A stretch of DNA of 64,000 bases, from NCBI RefSeq assembly GCF_004310345.1, contig NZ_SISK01000002.1:186001-250000 (forward strand). The letters are read 5' to 3'. The DNA is from Paracoccus subflavus (GTDB lineage: Bacteria; Pseudomonadota; Alphaproteobacteria; Rhodobacterales; Rhodobacteraceae). Below the pieces are notes generated by a model. It did not search any database. It was not told the origin of the DNA and worked only from the letters and a program-made list of their open reading frames with translations. Shown here piece after piece: positions 8,317 through 16,992 of this stretch (position 1 is the stretch's first letter; each line of letters starts with the position of its first letter). The position numbers were made by a program, and so were the translations under genes.

Positions 8317-9773
8317 CCTTCGACCTCGGCTGGGGTTGCGGGGGCAGGGCCGGGCGCCGGACTTTCAGGCGCCGAGGCAGGAGCGGCCGGGGGAACAGCG
8401 GCGGCCGAGGCGGGTTGCGCATCCGGGGCCGTGGAAGGGGCCGGGGGGGCGGGCAGCAGCCAGCCGGTCACGGCGGCATCGCTTTCCAGAACCGTGCGTG
8501 CCGCGCGCATCACGTCATCGACCGTAACGGCCGCCAGAAGGTCGGGCCAGTCGTTCACGTCATCGACCGTCAGCCCGGTCGCAAGCCCTTGGCCATAGTC
8601 GTAGGCCCGGCCATGCGCCGAATCCAGGGCATAGATCCGGGCAGCCTCGATCCGCGTCTTGACCCGGTCCAGAGCCGCCGGATCGGGGCCTGTTTCCAGA
8701 AATGTCGTCAGGGCCTTGTCCAGTTCGGCCTCGGCCTCCTCGGGGGCCATGCCGTCCGCAGGCACCATCGAGATGCCGAAGCTGGTCGGATCGACGGCCA
8801 GCCCGTCATAACCCACATCGACCCACAGCGCCTTGCCGGTCAGCGCCAGGTCGCGCCCCAGAACCGAGGTCTGCATGGACCCTCCCAGAAGCTCTGCCAG
8901 AACCGTCAGCGCCGCCGCATCCGCCTGGTCGCCGGGATTGCGCTCGGGTGCGAGGTAGCTGCGCGTCATGACCGGTTGTGCGACGCGGGGATCAGTCATC
9001 TGCATCCGCCGCGCGGCGCGCTGCTGCGGTTCCTGGGGGCGGATACGCGGCGCGGACTCGCCCTTGGCGGGGATGGGGCCATAATACCGCTCGGCCAGTT
9101 CGCGGGCGCGTTCGGGGGTAACGTCGCCGGCCAGGATCAGGATCGCCTCGTTCGGGGAATAGTGTTCGTCGTACCAGTCCAGCGCATCCTCGCGCGTCAG
9201 ACCCTCCATTTCGGCACGCCAGCCGATCACCGGGCGGCCGTAGGGATGGTTGTAGAACAGCGTGGCGTTGCGTTCCTCGGAAAACAGCGCGCCCGGATCG
9301 CTGTCCACGCGCTGCGCCCGTTCCTCCAGCACCACCTGCCGTTCGGCCTGCCAGTCGTCCTCGCCGATGCGCAGGTTGGCCATGCGGTCGGCCTCCATTT
9401 CCATCACCAGGGGCAGTCGGTCGGATGCGATCCGCTGGAAATAGGCGGTGAAATCATAGCTGGTGAAAGCGTTGTCCATGCCGCCGTTCGCCGTGACGGT
9501 GCGCGACAGTTCGCCCGGCTCCAGCTTTTCGGTGCCCTTGAACATCAGGTGTTCCAGGTAATGCGCGATGCCAGACTTGCCGGGTGGCTCGTCGGCCGAT
9601 CCGTTGCGATACCAGACCATCTGCACCACCACCGGCGCCCGCGGATCCTCGATCACAACGGTTTCAAGCCCGTTGGGCAGGGTGAAATGGGTTACGCCCT
9701 CGGGCATCTGGGCAAGGGCAGGGAATGCCGAGACCGTCAAGGCCAGCAGCGCGGAAAGGGTCGGTCGGTGCAT
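8313..9773 (-). CDS. M16 family zinc peptidase, catalytic subunit
   Basis: A 486-residue exported metalloprotease. The inverted zinc motif HYLEH is at H71-H75 in GIAHYLEHLMFKGT, with the downstream glutamate region LEERAQRVDSDP. The signal peptide MHRPTLSALLALTVSAFPALAQ supports the start at 9773, which also has AAGGAG ten bases upstream; a longer frame to 9833 is less likely. The last 45 or so residues are a low-complexity Ala/Pro/Glu tail, perhaps a spacer. The gene is followed with ATGA overlap by the non-catalytic partner. Substrates of this pair are unknown. Confidence 0.9.
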   Translation of the reverse strand: MHRPTLSALLALTVSAFPALAQMPEGVTHFTLPNGLETVVIEDPRAPVVVQMVWYRNGSADEPPGKSGIAHYLEHLMFKGTEKLEPGELSRTVTANGGMDNAFTSYDFTAYFQRIASDRLPLVMEMEADRMANLRIGEDDWQAERQVVLEERAQRVDSDPGALFSEERNATLFYNHPYGRPVIGWRAEMEGLTREDALDWYDEHYSPNEAILILAGDVTPERARELAERYYGPIPAKGESAPRIRPQEPQQRAARRMQMTDPRVAQPVMTRSYLAPERNPGDQADAAALTVLAELLGGSMQTSVLGRDLALTGKALWVDVGYDGLAVDPTSFGISMVPADGMAPEEAEAELDKALTTFLETGPDPAALDRVKTRIEAARIYALDSAHGRAYDYGQGLATGLTVDDVNDWPDLLAAVTVDDVMRAARTVLESDAAVTGWLLPAPPAPSTAPDAQPASAAAVPPAAPASAPESPAPGPAPATPAEVEG

Positions 9774-9883
9774 CGGGGACACGCTCCTTGGGGGCATGTC
9801 CTGAAATCTGACCTGCCCCGGTCGCATGTGCAACGGGACTCGCGGGAATGTGTCGTCGAAAGAAGGGGGTCCGGTCCGCCGGA

Positions 9884-10402
9884 TCAGTCGTCCTGCGGGG
9901 CAGGCGAAGTCTGGGTGATGGCCCCCGCCCGCTGCCAGCGCTGCTGTTCGGCGGTCGAATCCAGCGCCAGCGGGCGATAGGTGCGCTGATAAACGGTGGT
10001 GCCGAACAAGGCTTCCAGAGGGCGACGGCGATTGCCCGACCGCCAGTCGGCATCGGCCTGCGCCAGTCTTTGCCTGATGGCCGGATCGGTGCCCCGACGC
10101 GAGGCATGGGCCACCAGCGCCTGATCGGCCGCCCCGACCCCCTGGTCGGCCAGCCGCGCAGGATTGCCGCCCAGAGCCGCCACCGCATCCGCGGCGGGGG
10201 TCGGGTCGGTGATGTTGGCGCCGCCCGGCGTGGGTTCGGGCAGCAGCGCCAGATCCGGCGGCATGGACAAAGAGCGGGTGGGCAGGATGGCAAATTCGTC
10301 CGGGCTGTTCTGGCCCGTCTCGATATTCATCAGTTGGTTGCTGCCACAGGCTGAAAGCCCGATCACGCCCACCACGGCGATGCCTCTGACGAAAGCCTGC
10401 AT
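9884..10402 (-). CDS. DUF3035 family lipoprotein
   Basis: A 172-residue predicted lipoprotein. The lipobox LSAC places the acylated cysteine at residue 19 after a short basic N-terminus and hydrophobic stretch. SPDEFAILPTRSLSMPPDL followed by LPEPTPGGANITDPTP is the conserved core of DUF3035 proteins of Rhodobacteraceae, which are often called beta-barrel assembly machine subunit BamF-like; that role is not shown here. The gene lies between lspA, whose product matures such lipoproteins, and the M16 peptidase pair, all on the minus strand. Confidence 0.82.
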   Translation of the reverse strand: MQAFVRGIAVVGVIGLSACGSNQLMNIETGQNSPDEFAILPTRSLSMPPDLALLPEPTPGGANITDPTPAADAVAALGGNPARLADQGVGAADQALVAHASRRGTDPAIRQRLAQADADWRSGNRRRPLEALFGTTVYQRTYRPLALDSTAEQQRWQRAGAITQTSPAPQDD

Positions 10403-10432
10403 GAACCCGTCCCTTGTTTCTTGTGCCCCGTT

Positions 10433-11068
10433 CTATCCGGATTTGCCGGTGCCGTCACGGGGATTGTCCGGGGTCCGGGTGCGGGTCTTTCGCGCGGGTC
10501 TTTCGGGTTCCTTCTTCTGCGGCATCAGGACCAGCCCGATGGCGCCGGCAAAGATGGCGATGTCGGCCACGTTGAAGCTGTAGGGATTTTGCCAGCCGGG
10601 CAGCGACATGTTCAGGAAATCCGCGACTGCCCCGTACATCAGCCGGTCGATCACGTTGCCCAGCGCCCCCCCGATCAGGGACCCGGCCGCGATACGCGCC
10701 AGAACGCTGGCATTGGATCGCCAGATCCAGACCCAGACCCAGGCGACGATCGCCAGGGCGACCGCGATCAGGATCCATCTGGTGATATCGGTATCGGACG
10801 CCATCAGCCCGAAGTTTACGCCCTGGTTCCAGGCCATCCGCAGATTCAGCCAGGGCGGCAGCACGTCGATTTCCCGGACCCGGTCCAACCTCAGCACATG
10901 GACCACCCAGTATTTCAGCACCTGATCGGCCACAAAGATCAGCGTGGCGACCCAGATCACCAGCCGCATGTCGCTGCGCGCCGGGGGGGCGGGCCTTTTC
11001 GGGGGGCGGGGGCGCCGGGCCTTGGGCGGCGTCGCAGGCTGCGGATCAAGGGGCAGTTCCTGTTGCAT
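10433..11068 (-). CDS. lspA: Lipoprotein signal peptidase (signal peptidase II)
   Basis: Inner-membrane aspartyl protease that removes signal peptides from diacylated prolipoproteins. 211 residues with four membrane helices. Family motifs are VADQVLKYW, WNQGVNFGL, GGALGNVIDRL and FNVADIAIF, the last two carrying the catalytic aspartates. The frame begins with a 33-residue Pro/Arg-rich stretch not usual in the family; an internal ATG at 10969 (MRLVIWVATL) would give a standard-length enzyme, so the start is uncertain. The first ATG is three bases after the purH stop codon. The C-terminal tail is basic and Pro-rich. Confidence 0.93.
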   Translation of the reverse strand: MQQELPLDPQPATPPKARRPRPPKRPAPPARSDMRLVIWVATLIFVADQVLKYWVVHVLRLDRVREIDVLPPWLNLRMAWNQGVNFGLMASDTDITRWILIAVALAIVAWVWVWIWRSNASVLARIAAGSLIGGALGNVIDRLMYGAVADFLNMSLPGWQNPYSFNVADIAIFAGAIGLVLMPQKKEPERPARKTRTRTPDNPRDGTGKSG

Positions 11069-11071
11069 GGG

Positions 11072-12661
11072 TCAGTGCCGGAAATGCCGCTGGCCGGTAA
11101 AGACCATGGCAAGGCCCAGACGGTTGGCGGCGGCGATCACCTCGTCGTCGCGCATGGACCCGCCGGGCTGAATCACAGCGCGGGCGCCTGCCTCGGCCAG
11201 GGCCTCGATGCCGTCGGCAAAAGGAAAGAAGGCGTCCGAGGCGACGACCGCGCCGATCGTCAGGGGTTGGGACAGGCCAAGCGTTTCGGCCATGTCCTCG
11301 GACTTGCGCCGGCCGATGCGGGTGCTGTCAACGCGGCTCATCTGGCCCGCGCCGATGCCAACGGTCGCCATGTCCTTGGCATAGACGATGGCGTTCGATT
11401 TCACGTGCTTGGCGACAGTCCAGGCGAACAGCATATCGGCCAGATCCGTTTCCGATGGCTGGCGGTCGCTGACGATCTTCAGATCGGACGGGCTGACACG
11501 GCCATCGTCGCGGCCCTGGACCAGGAACCCGCCCGCGACCTGCCGGAAGGCCAGCCCCGGCGCGCGCGGATCGGGCAGGCCGCCGGTGGTAAGCAGGCGC
11601 AGGTTCTTCTTGGCGGCAAAGATGCGTCTGGCATCCTCGTCGGCATCGGGGGCGATCACGACCTCGGTGAATATCTTCACGATTTCTTCCGCCGTGGCGC
11701 CGTCCAGGGTCCGGTTCAGCGCAACGATGCCGCCAAAGGCCGAGGTGCGGTCGCAGTCATAGGCCCGCCTGTAGGCGTCCAGCCCGGTCGCGCCCTGCGC
11801 CACGCCGCAGGGGTTGGCGTGTTTGATGATCGCACAGGCCGGGCCAGCAGCGGGATCGAATTCCGCGACCAGTTCAAAGGCCGCGTCGGTGTCGTTGATG
11901 TTGTTGTAGGACAGTTCCTTACCCTGCCACTGTCTTGCGGTGGCGACACCGGCACGGTTTTCCCCCGTCACATAGAAGGCCGCCTGCTGGTGCGGGTTCT
12001 CGCCATAGCGCAGGGACTGCGCCAGAGTGCCCGCAAAGGCGCGGCGGCGCGGTGTGGCCTCGCCGATGGCGTCGGCCAGCCAGGTGCTGACTGCGGCGTC
12101 ATAGGCGGCGGTACGCGCATAGGCGATCTGCGCCTGCCGCTGGCGGAAGGCCAGCGTGGTGCGGTCGTCATTGTTGTCCAGTTCCGCCAGCAGGGCACCA
12201 TAATCCTGCACGTCCACGATCACGGTGACGAAACCGTGGTTCTTGGCCGCCGCCCGAATCATCGCAGGGCCGCCAATGTCGATGTTCTCGATGCAGTCGT
12301 CGTATCCGGCGCCCTGGGCCACGGTTTCCTCGAACGGATACAGGTTGACGACCAGCAGGTCGATGGGACCGATGCCATGGGACTCCATCGCGGCCAGGTG
12401 TTCGGCATTGTCGCGCAGCGCCAGCAACCCGCCATGGACCGCCGGATGCAGCGTCTTGACGCGGCCATCCATCATTTCGGGAAAGCCCGTCACATCGGCC
12501 ACGTCCACCACCGTCAGCCCCGCCTCGCGCAGCGTCCTGGCGCTGCCGCCGGTGGACAGGATCTCGATCCCGCGCGCGTCCAGCTTGCGCGCAAAGTCGA
12601 TCAGACCGGTCTTGTCGGAAACGGAAATCAGCGCGCGTCTGATCGGCACGGGACGGGACAT
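11072..12661 (-). CDS. purH: Bifunctional AICAR transformylase / IMP cyclohydrolase
   Basis: Catalyses the last two steps of IMP synthesis: formyl transfer to AICAR and ring closure. 529 residues. The N-terminal cyclohydrolase domain (MGS-like) shows [24 protein letters not shown] and [13 protein letters not shown]; the transformylase domain shows [16 protein letters not shown] and KHANPCGVA. The ATG at 12661 has GAGG eight bases upstream; earlier in-frame starts add a short unconserved extension. It sits between rsmB and lspA on the minus strand, with lspA starting three bases after its stop. Confidence 0.97.
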   Translation of the reverse strand: MSRPVPIRRALISVSDKTGLIDFARKLDARGIEILSTGGSARTLREAGLTVVDVADVTGFPEMMDGRVKTLHPAVHGGLLALRDNAEHLAAMESHGIGPIDLLVVNLYPFEETVAQGAGYDDCIENIDIGGPAMIRAAAKNHGFVTVIVDVQDYGALLAELDNNDDRTTLAFRQRQAQIAYARTAAYDAAVSTWLADAIGEATPRRRAFAGTLAQSLRYGENPHQQAAFYVTGENRAGVATARQWQGKELSYNNINDTDAAFELVAEFDPAAGPACAIIKHANPCGVAQGATGLDAYRRAYDCDRTSAFGGIVALNRTLDGATAEEIVKIFTEVVIAPDADEDARRIFAAKKNLRLLTTGGLPDPRAPGLAFRQVAGGFLVQGRDDGRVSPSDLKIVSDRQPSETDLADMLFAWTVAKHVKSNAIVYAKDMATVGIGAGQMSRVDSTRIGRRKSEDMAETLGLSQPLTIGAVVASDAFFPFADGIEALAEAGARAVIQPGGSMRDDEVIAAANRLGLAMVFTGQRHFRH

Positions 12662-12751
12662 GAGGGCCTCGCATCTGGGTTCGCGCCCAATAACCGCCCT
12701 GCCGGCCAAGGTCCAGCACCCCGCGCGGCGTTCGGCCAGGTCTTTCTCACC

Positions 12752-14005
12752 CTATCCCGGCTTGCGCAGCCGCATCATGAAGAACCCGTCCATGCCCCCC
12801 CGCTCGGGCCAGAAATCCGGTCGGGTGCGCAAGCCGCCCCCAGGCGTGATCCAGGATCGCTCGATCCCGGGCAGGACGGGGGTTTCTGCCATCAGGCCCG
12901 GATGGCGGGTCAAGGCCGCCTCGAGCTGCGCTTCGCCTTCATCGGGCAAGAGCGAACAAACGGCATAGACCATCCGTCCCCCCGGCGGCAGCAGCGAGAG
13001 CGCATGGTCGATCAGCCGCGATTGCAGATCCACCAGGGCCGGAACCCCCGACCCGTCGCGCAGAAAGGGCAGGTCGGGATGGCGTCGGATCGTGCCGGTG
13101 GCCGAACAGGGCGCGTCCAGCAGGACCGCGTCCAGCGGTGCATCGGGACGCCAATCCAGGGCATCGGCCGTGACCAGTTCGGCGGCAAGGTCGCAGCGGC
13201 GCAGGTTTTCTGCCACACGGTTCAGGCGGGCGGGGCTGATATCCACGGCCAGCACCTGTGCGCCGACCGCGGCCAGTTGCAGGGTCTTGCCGCCCGGAGC
13301 GGCGCAGAGATCGGCGATGCGCTCCGCCGGTCGGGGTTCCAACAGTCGGGCGGGCAGGGCGGCTGCGGCGTCCTGGACCCACCACTCACCCGCCGCAAAG
13401 CCGGGCAGGGCGGATACCTGTGCGGACCCGTGGATGCGCAGCGATCCGGTGGGCAGCACTTCGGCGCCCTCGACCGCAGTTCCCGGCTTGGGCGTCAGGT
13501 CCAGCGGCGCGCCCGCCTGATGCGCGATCTCGATGGCCTGTGCCGCGCTTTCGCCCCAGGCGTCGGCGACGGGCCCCCGCAGCCAGGCGGGCATCGGCTG
13601 CGGTGGCAGGCCGGCCCAGCCCTGATGGACCGCAACCTTGCGCAAGACCGCATTCACCATGCCGGAGGCCGCTTGCCCTTTTTGTCCAAGTCCGCGCGTC
13701 AGGCTGACCGCCGCATCGACGACACCGTGCGGGGCGCCGTCCAGTTCCAGCAATTCCACCACTGCCAGACGCAGGATGTCGGCCACCGCCGGGGTGGGCC
13801 TGCGGCTGACATAGGCCGCGATCACCGTATCCGCGCGGTCATGGTGTCGCAGCACGGCGGCAGCAAGGCGACCGGCGCGGGCCTGGTCGGCGGGCGCCAG
13901 CGCCTTCAGCGCACCAGCCTGATCGGACAGCGACAGCCCGTCCCTGACCCCCGCCAGCAGCCGCAATGCGCCCAAGCGCGCCAAATCCACGCCATGCTTT
14001 GCCAA
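12752..14005 (-). CDS. rsmB: 16S rRNA (cytosine-967-C5)-methyltransferase
   Basis: SAM-dependent m5C methyltransferase acting on helix 31 of 16S rRNA. 417 residues. An N-terminal NusB-like RNA-binding domain (to about residue 140) precedes the catalytic Rossmann domain with ADLCAAPGGKT, VLAVDISPARL, LLDAPCSATG and the catalytic AVCSLLPDEGE. The last motif differs mildly from the usual S-x-C-S-L form but keeps the cysteine. Divergent from a small DUF1674 gene across 70 bp. RsmB and the related RsmF differ by the NusB-like domain, which is present here. Confidence 0.93.
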   Translation of the reverse strand: MAKHGVDLARLGALRLLAGVRDGLSLSDQAGALKALAPADQARAGRLAAAVLRHHDRADTVIAAYVSRRPTPAVADILRLAVVELLELDGAPHGVVDAAVSLTRGLGQKGQAASGMVNAVLRKVAVHQGWAGLPPQPMPAWLRGPVADAWGESAAQAIEIAHQAGAPLDLTPKPGTAVEGAEVLPTGSLRIHGSAQVSALPGFAAGEWWVQDAAAALPARLLEPRPAERIADLCAAPGGKTLQLAAVGAQVLAVDISPARLNRVAENLRRCDLAAELVTADALDWRPDAPLDAVLLDAPCSATGTIRRHPDLPFLRDGSGVPALVDLQSRLIDHALSLLPPGGRMVYAVCSLLPDEGEAQLEAALTRHPGLMAETPVLPGIERSWITPGGGLRTRPDFWPERGGMDGFFMMRLRKPG

Positions 14006-14075
14006 ATCGCTTTCCTTTGCCTAAATCCGCTGAAAGACTGACCGTGACCCTTACGTCCAAACGGGGACTCTTGCC

Positions 14076-14267
14076 ATGACCGATCTGCTGCCGAAGAACC
14101 GGGCCGCTCTGCCCCCCGCCGCCCAGCGTGCCCTGGCCGAGGCCGCCGAACGCCGCAAGGCCGCCGCCGCTGCGCAGCCCTTGCCCAGGGAATACGGCGG
14201 CCGCGACGGACCGGAACCCGTGCGTTTCGGCGATTACGAAAAGAACGGCCTCGCGGTGGATTTCTGA
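14076..14267 (+). CDS. DUF1674 protein, SDHAF4-like succinate dehydrogenase assembly factor
   Basis: A 63-residue protein. The second half, EYGGRDGPEPVRFGDYEKNG ending in VDF, is the DUF1674 signature shared with the mitochondrial SDHAF4 factor, which binds flavinylated succinate dehydrogenase subunit A before complex assembly. The first half is an Ala/Arg-rich helix. The stop codon is two bases before the amidase start, so the two may be cotranscribed. The role in this organism is inferred from the family. Confidence 0.85.
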   Translation: MTDLLPKNRAALPPAAQRALAEAAERRKAAAAAQPLPREYGGRDGPEPVRFGDYEKNGLAVDF

Positions 14268-14269
14268 GC

Positions 14270-15604
14270 ATGGACTGGCGGCGCGTCCCGGCAGCCCAGC
14301 AAGGCCGCGCAATCATGGCGGGCCTTCTGGACCCCCTGGACCAGACCGAGGCCTATCTGGCAGCCATCAAGGCCCATCCGGATGGCGAACGCATCTATGC
14401 GCGCACCACGCCCGACCGCGCCCGGTCCGAGGCTGTTGCCGCCCATGACCGGGCCAAGCTGGAACAGCGCCGTGGACTGCTGGACGGCGTGGCGATCAGT
14501 TGGAAGGACAACATCGACAGCGGCGGCACCGTAACCGAGGCCGGATCGAGGCTGCTGGAAGGGCGGGTGCCGCGAAAGGATGCCATCGTCCTGGCGCGTG
14601 CCGCGCGGCAGGGCACCATCCTGCTGGGCAAGACCCACATGACCGAACTGGCCTTTTCCGGACTGGGACTGAATCCCCGCACCGCCACGCCGCCCAACGC
14701 GCTTGACCCCGATCTTGCGCCCGGCGGATCGTCCTCGGGCGCGGCGGTGTCGGTGGCGCTGGGACTGGCGGCGGCGGCGGTGGGGTCGGACACGGGCGGC
14801 TCGATCCGGGTGCCTGCCGCCTGGAACGATCTTGTGGGCTTCAAGCCCACGCATGATGCGCTGCCGGAAAAGGGCGTCGTGCCCTTGTGCCGCAAGTTCG
14901 ACGTGGTCGGCCCCATCGCCCGCACCGTCGAGGATTGCGCCGAACTGCTTGCGCTGATGGCCGGGGCCAGATCTGCCGACTTGGCCGGTGCCGATGTTGC
15001 AGGGCTGCGGCTGATGGTGCTGGACGGCGTGCCCTTTGCCGAGGCCGAGGAAGGCCCTGTCGCCGCTTTCGAGGATGCGGTGGATCGGCTGGCCCGCGCG
15101 GGGGCGCAGATCGTGCGGCGGTCGTCGGACTGGGTGGACCGGGCGATGCCGCTGTCGCCTGCGCTCTATGCCCCCGAGGCCTATGGCATCTGGCGCGCCC
15201 AGATCGAGGATGCGCCGGAACTGATGTGGACGCCGATTCTGGAACGGTTCCGCGGCGGGGGGGATGTCGGCGCCCCCGATTACGTCGCCGCATGGGAAAG
15301 TCTGGTCCGCATCCGGCGAAAATGGGTCAAGGAGGTCGCCGCAGGCCATGACGCGATCCTGCTGCCCACGGTGCCCATCATGCCCCCGAACGCCGCGCGG
15401 CTGCTGGAGGACGGGGCCGAATTCGTCCGCGCCAACCTGCTGACGCTGCGCAACACCCGCATCGGCAATCTGCTGGGTCTGCCCGTCTGCACGCTGCCTA
15501 CCGGGCATCGGGCCTGCGGAATTTCGGTCATGGGCCATGCAGGGCGGGATCTGCATCTGCTGCGCATCGCTGCGGGCGTCGAATCGGCTCTTGCGGTGGC
15601 CTAG
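14270..15604 (+). CDS. Amidase signature family protein
   Basis: A 444-residue Ser-cisSer-Lys amidohydrolase. The lysine is K79 in ISWKDNIDSGG, the cis-serine lies in PGGSSSGAA near 155, and the nucleophile is S178 in GSDTGGSIRVP. It resembles GatA and aliphatic or aryl amidases, but no gatC or gatB is adjacent and GatA-specific features are not evident, so it is more likely a catabolic amidase. The start ATG lies two bases after the DUF1674 stop. Confidence 0.85.
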   Translation: MDWRRVPAAQQGRAIMAGLLDPLDQTEAYLAAIKAHPDGERIYARTTPDRARSEAVAAHDRAKLEQRRGLLDGVAISWKDNIDSGGTVTEAGSRLLEGRVPRKDAIVLARAARQGTILLGKTHMTELAFSGLGLNPRTATPPNALDPDLAPGGSSSGAAVSVALGLAAAAVGSDTGGSIRVPAAWNDLVGFKPTHDALPEKGVVPLCRKFDVVGPIARTVEDCAELLALMAGARSADLAGADVAGLRLMVLDGVPFAEAEEGPVAAFEDAVDRLARAGAQIVRRSSDWVDRAMPLSPALYAPEAYGIWRAQIEDAPELMWTPILERFRGGGDVGAPDYVAAWESLVRIRRKWVKEVAAGHDAILLPTVPIMPPNAARLLEDGAEFVRANLLTLRNTRIGNLLGLPVCTLPTGHRACGISVMGHAGRDLHLLRIAAGVESALAVA

Positions 15605-15733
15605 ACAGGGCGGGATGCGCCGGGCAGCGGACTCTCAGCCTTTTCTTGGCCTGCGGCCCATCCGTCCCAAAAACATTTTTGCCCAGCGGAAAGGCCCGGC
15701 TTTTGCTGGACGCACCGGCGCGTTCACGATAGT

Positions 15734-15749
15734 GTTTTCTGTGGAAAAC
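15734..15749. promoter_or_regulatory. Small inverted repeat upstream of the aminotransferase-ftsK pair
   Basis: GTTTTC-TGTG-GAAAAC is a perfect six-base inverted repeat lying 29 bp before the aminotransferase start, in a 174-bp gap that is AT-richer than its surroundings. It may be an operator or a small hairpin; no known regulator is assigned. Confidence 0.3.
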
Positions 15750-15778
15750 GGGGCCCGAGATCCCGAAAGCGAGGCAGA

Positions 15779-16987
15779 ATGGCAATCCCCGAGCGGTTCT
15801 CGAACCTGCCGGACTATGCGTTTCCGCGGCTGCGGGCGCTGTTGTCAGGCATCAACCCTGGGTTGAACGACGGCGAATCTCCGGCGGTCCTGACCATCGG
15901 CGAGCCGCGCCATGCCATGCCCGATTTCGTGGCCGGGGTGATGGCCGCACATATCGGCGGATTCGCGAAATATCCGGCGAACGAAGGCACGCCGGGGCTG
16001 CTGGAGGCGGTCAGCGGCTGGCTGTCCGCGCGCTATGGCCTTGACGTGATGCCCGACCGGATCATGGCGCTGAACGGCACGCGCGAGGGGCTGTTCAACG
16101 CGGCCCTGGCGCTGTGTCCTGAACGAAAGAACGGTGCGCGGCCTGTTATCCTGATCCCGAACCCCTTTTATCAGGTCTATGCGGTCGCCGCGGCCGCCCT
16201 GTCCGCCGAACCCGTCTTTGTGCCTGCGACACCCGAAACCGGTAATCTGCCCGATTACGCATCCCTGCCGGCCGCGGTTCTGGACCGGACGGCCATCGCC
16301 TATCTGTGTTCGCCCGCCAATCCGCAAGGGGCGATTGCGGATCGCGATTATCTGGAGCGTTTGATCGCGCTGGCCGACAGGCACGACTTTCTGGTCTTTG
16401 CCGACGAATGTTATTCGGAAATCTGGCGCGACGCGCCACCTCCGGGTGCCTTGGCGGTTGCCACCGACATGGGGCTGGCGGACCGGGTGGTGATCTTCAA
16501 TTCGCTGTCCAAGCGTTCGAACCTGCCGGGCCTGCGATCGGGCTTCGTGGCGGGCAGCCCGGCAAATATCGCCCAGATTCGCCGCCTGCGTGCCTATGCC
16601 GGGGCGCCGCTTTCGCTGCCCTCCCAGGCCGTCAGCGAGGCCGCCTGGCGCGACGAGGCGCATGTGATAGCCAGCCGCGCGCTGTATCAGCAGAAATATG
16701 CGATCGCAGACCGGGTGCTGGGCAACGTGCCCGGATACCGTCCCATTCAAGGCGGGTTCTTTCTGTGGCTGCCCGTGGAGGACGGCGAGGAGGCGGCAAG
16801 GACGCTGTGGGCCCGGGCGGGCATCCAGGTCCTGCCCGGTGCCTATCTTTCGCGCGAGGTGGACGGGTTCAATCCGGGCCGCGGCTTTGTCCGCGTGGCT
16901 CTGGTGGCGGATGCTGCGGAAACCGAAGCGGCGCTGCGACGGCTGCGCGCGGTTCTTTATGACGGAATGACGGACGGGGAAGGTTGA
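15779..16987 (+). CDS. Class I/II PLP-dependent aminotransferase (DapC-like)
   Basis: A 402-residue fold-type I aminotransferase. The PLP lysine is K245 in [16 protein letters not shown]; other family marks are SPANPQG near 178 and FADECYSEI near 207. The sequence style matches the alphaproteobacterial enzymes often named succinyldiaminopimelate aminotransferase (DapC), but aspartate-type aminotransferases are close, so the substrate is not certain. The stop codon lies five bases before the ftsK start, so the two genes probably form an operon. Confidence 0.85.
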   Translation: MAIPERFSNLPDYAFPRLRALLSGINPGLNDGESPAVLTIGEPRHAMPDFVAGVMAAHIGGFAKYPANEGTPGLLEAVSGWLSARYGLDVMPDRIMALNGTREGLFNAALALCPERKNGARPVILIPNPFYQVYAVAAAALSAEPVFVPATPETGNLPDYASLPAAVLDRTAIAYLCSPANPQGAIADRDYLERLIALADRHDFLVFADECYSEIWRDAPPPGALAVATDMGLADRVVIFNSLSKRSNLPGLRSGFVAGSPANIAQIRRLRAYAGAPLSLPSQAVSEAAWRDEAHVIASRALYQQKYAIADRVLGNVPGYRPIQGGFFLWLPVEDGEEAARTLWARAGIQVLPGAYLSREVDGFNPGRGFVRVALVADAAETEAALRRLRAVLYDGMTDGEG

Positions 16988-16992
16988 ACACC

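Noticed and set aside
10421-14041. Very long plus-strand open frame of about 1200 codons opposite lspA, purH and rsmB
   Set aside because: It is antisense to three genes with clear family motifs, has low-complexity Arg/Gly/Gln-rich translation typical of shadow frames in G+C-rich DNA, and shows no domain.
14270-15604. GatA subunit of the tRNA amidotransferase
   Set aside because: The amidase triad is shared, but gatC and gatB are not adjacent and the overall sequence looks like a general amidase.
15722-15749. LexA box (GTTC-N7-GTTC) upstream of the aminotransferase-ftsK operon
   Set aside because: The sequence reads GTTC then TGTT at the right spacing, and GTTT one base later; it does not match the alphaproteobacterial consensus.
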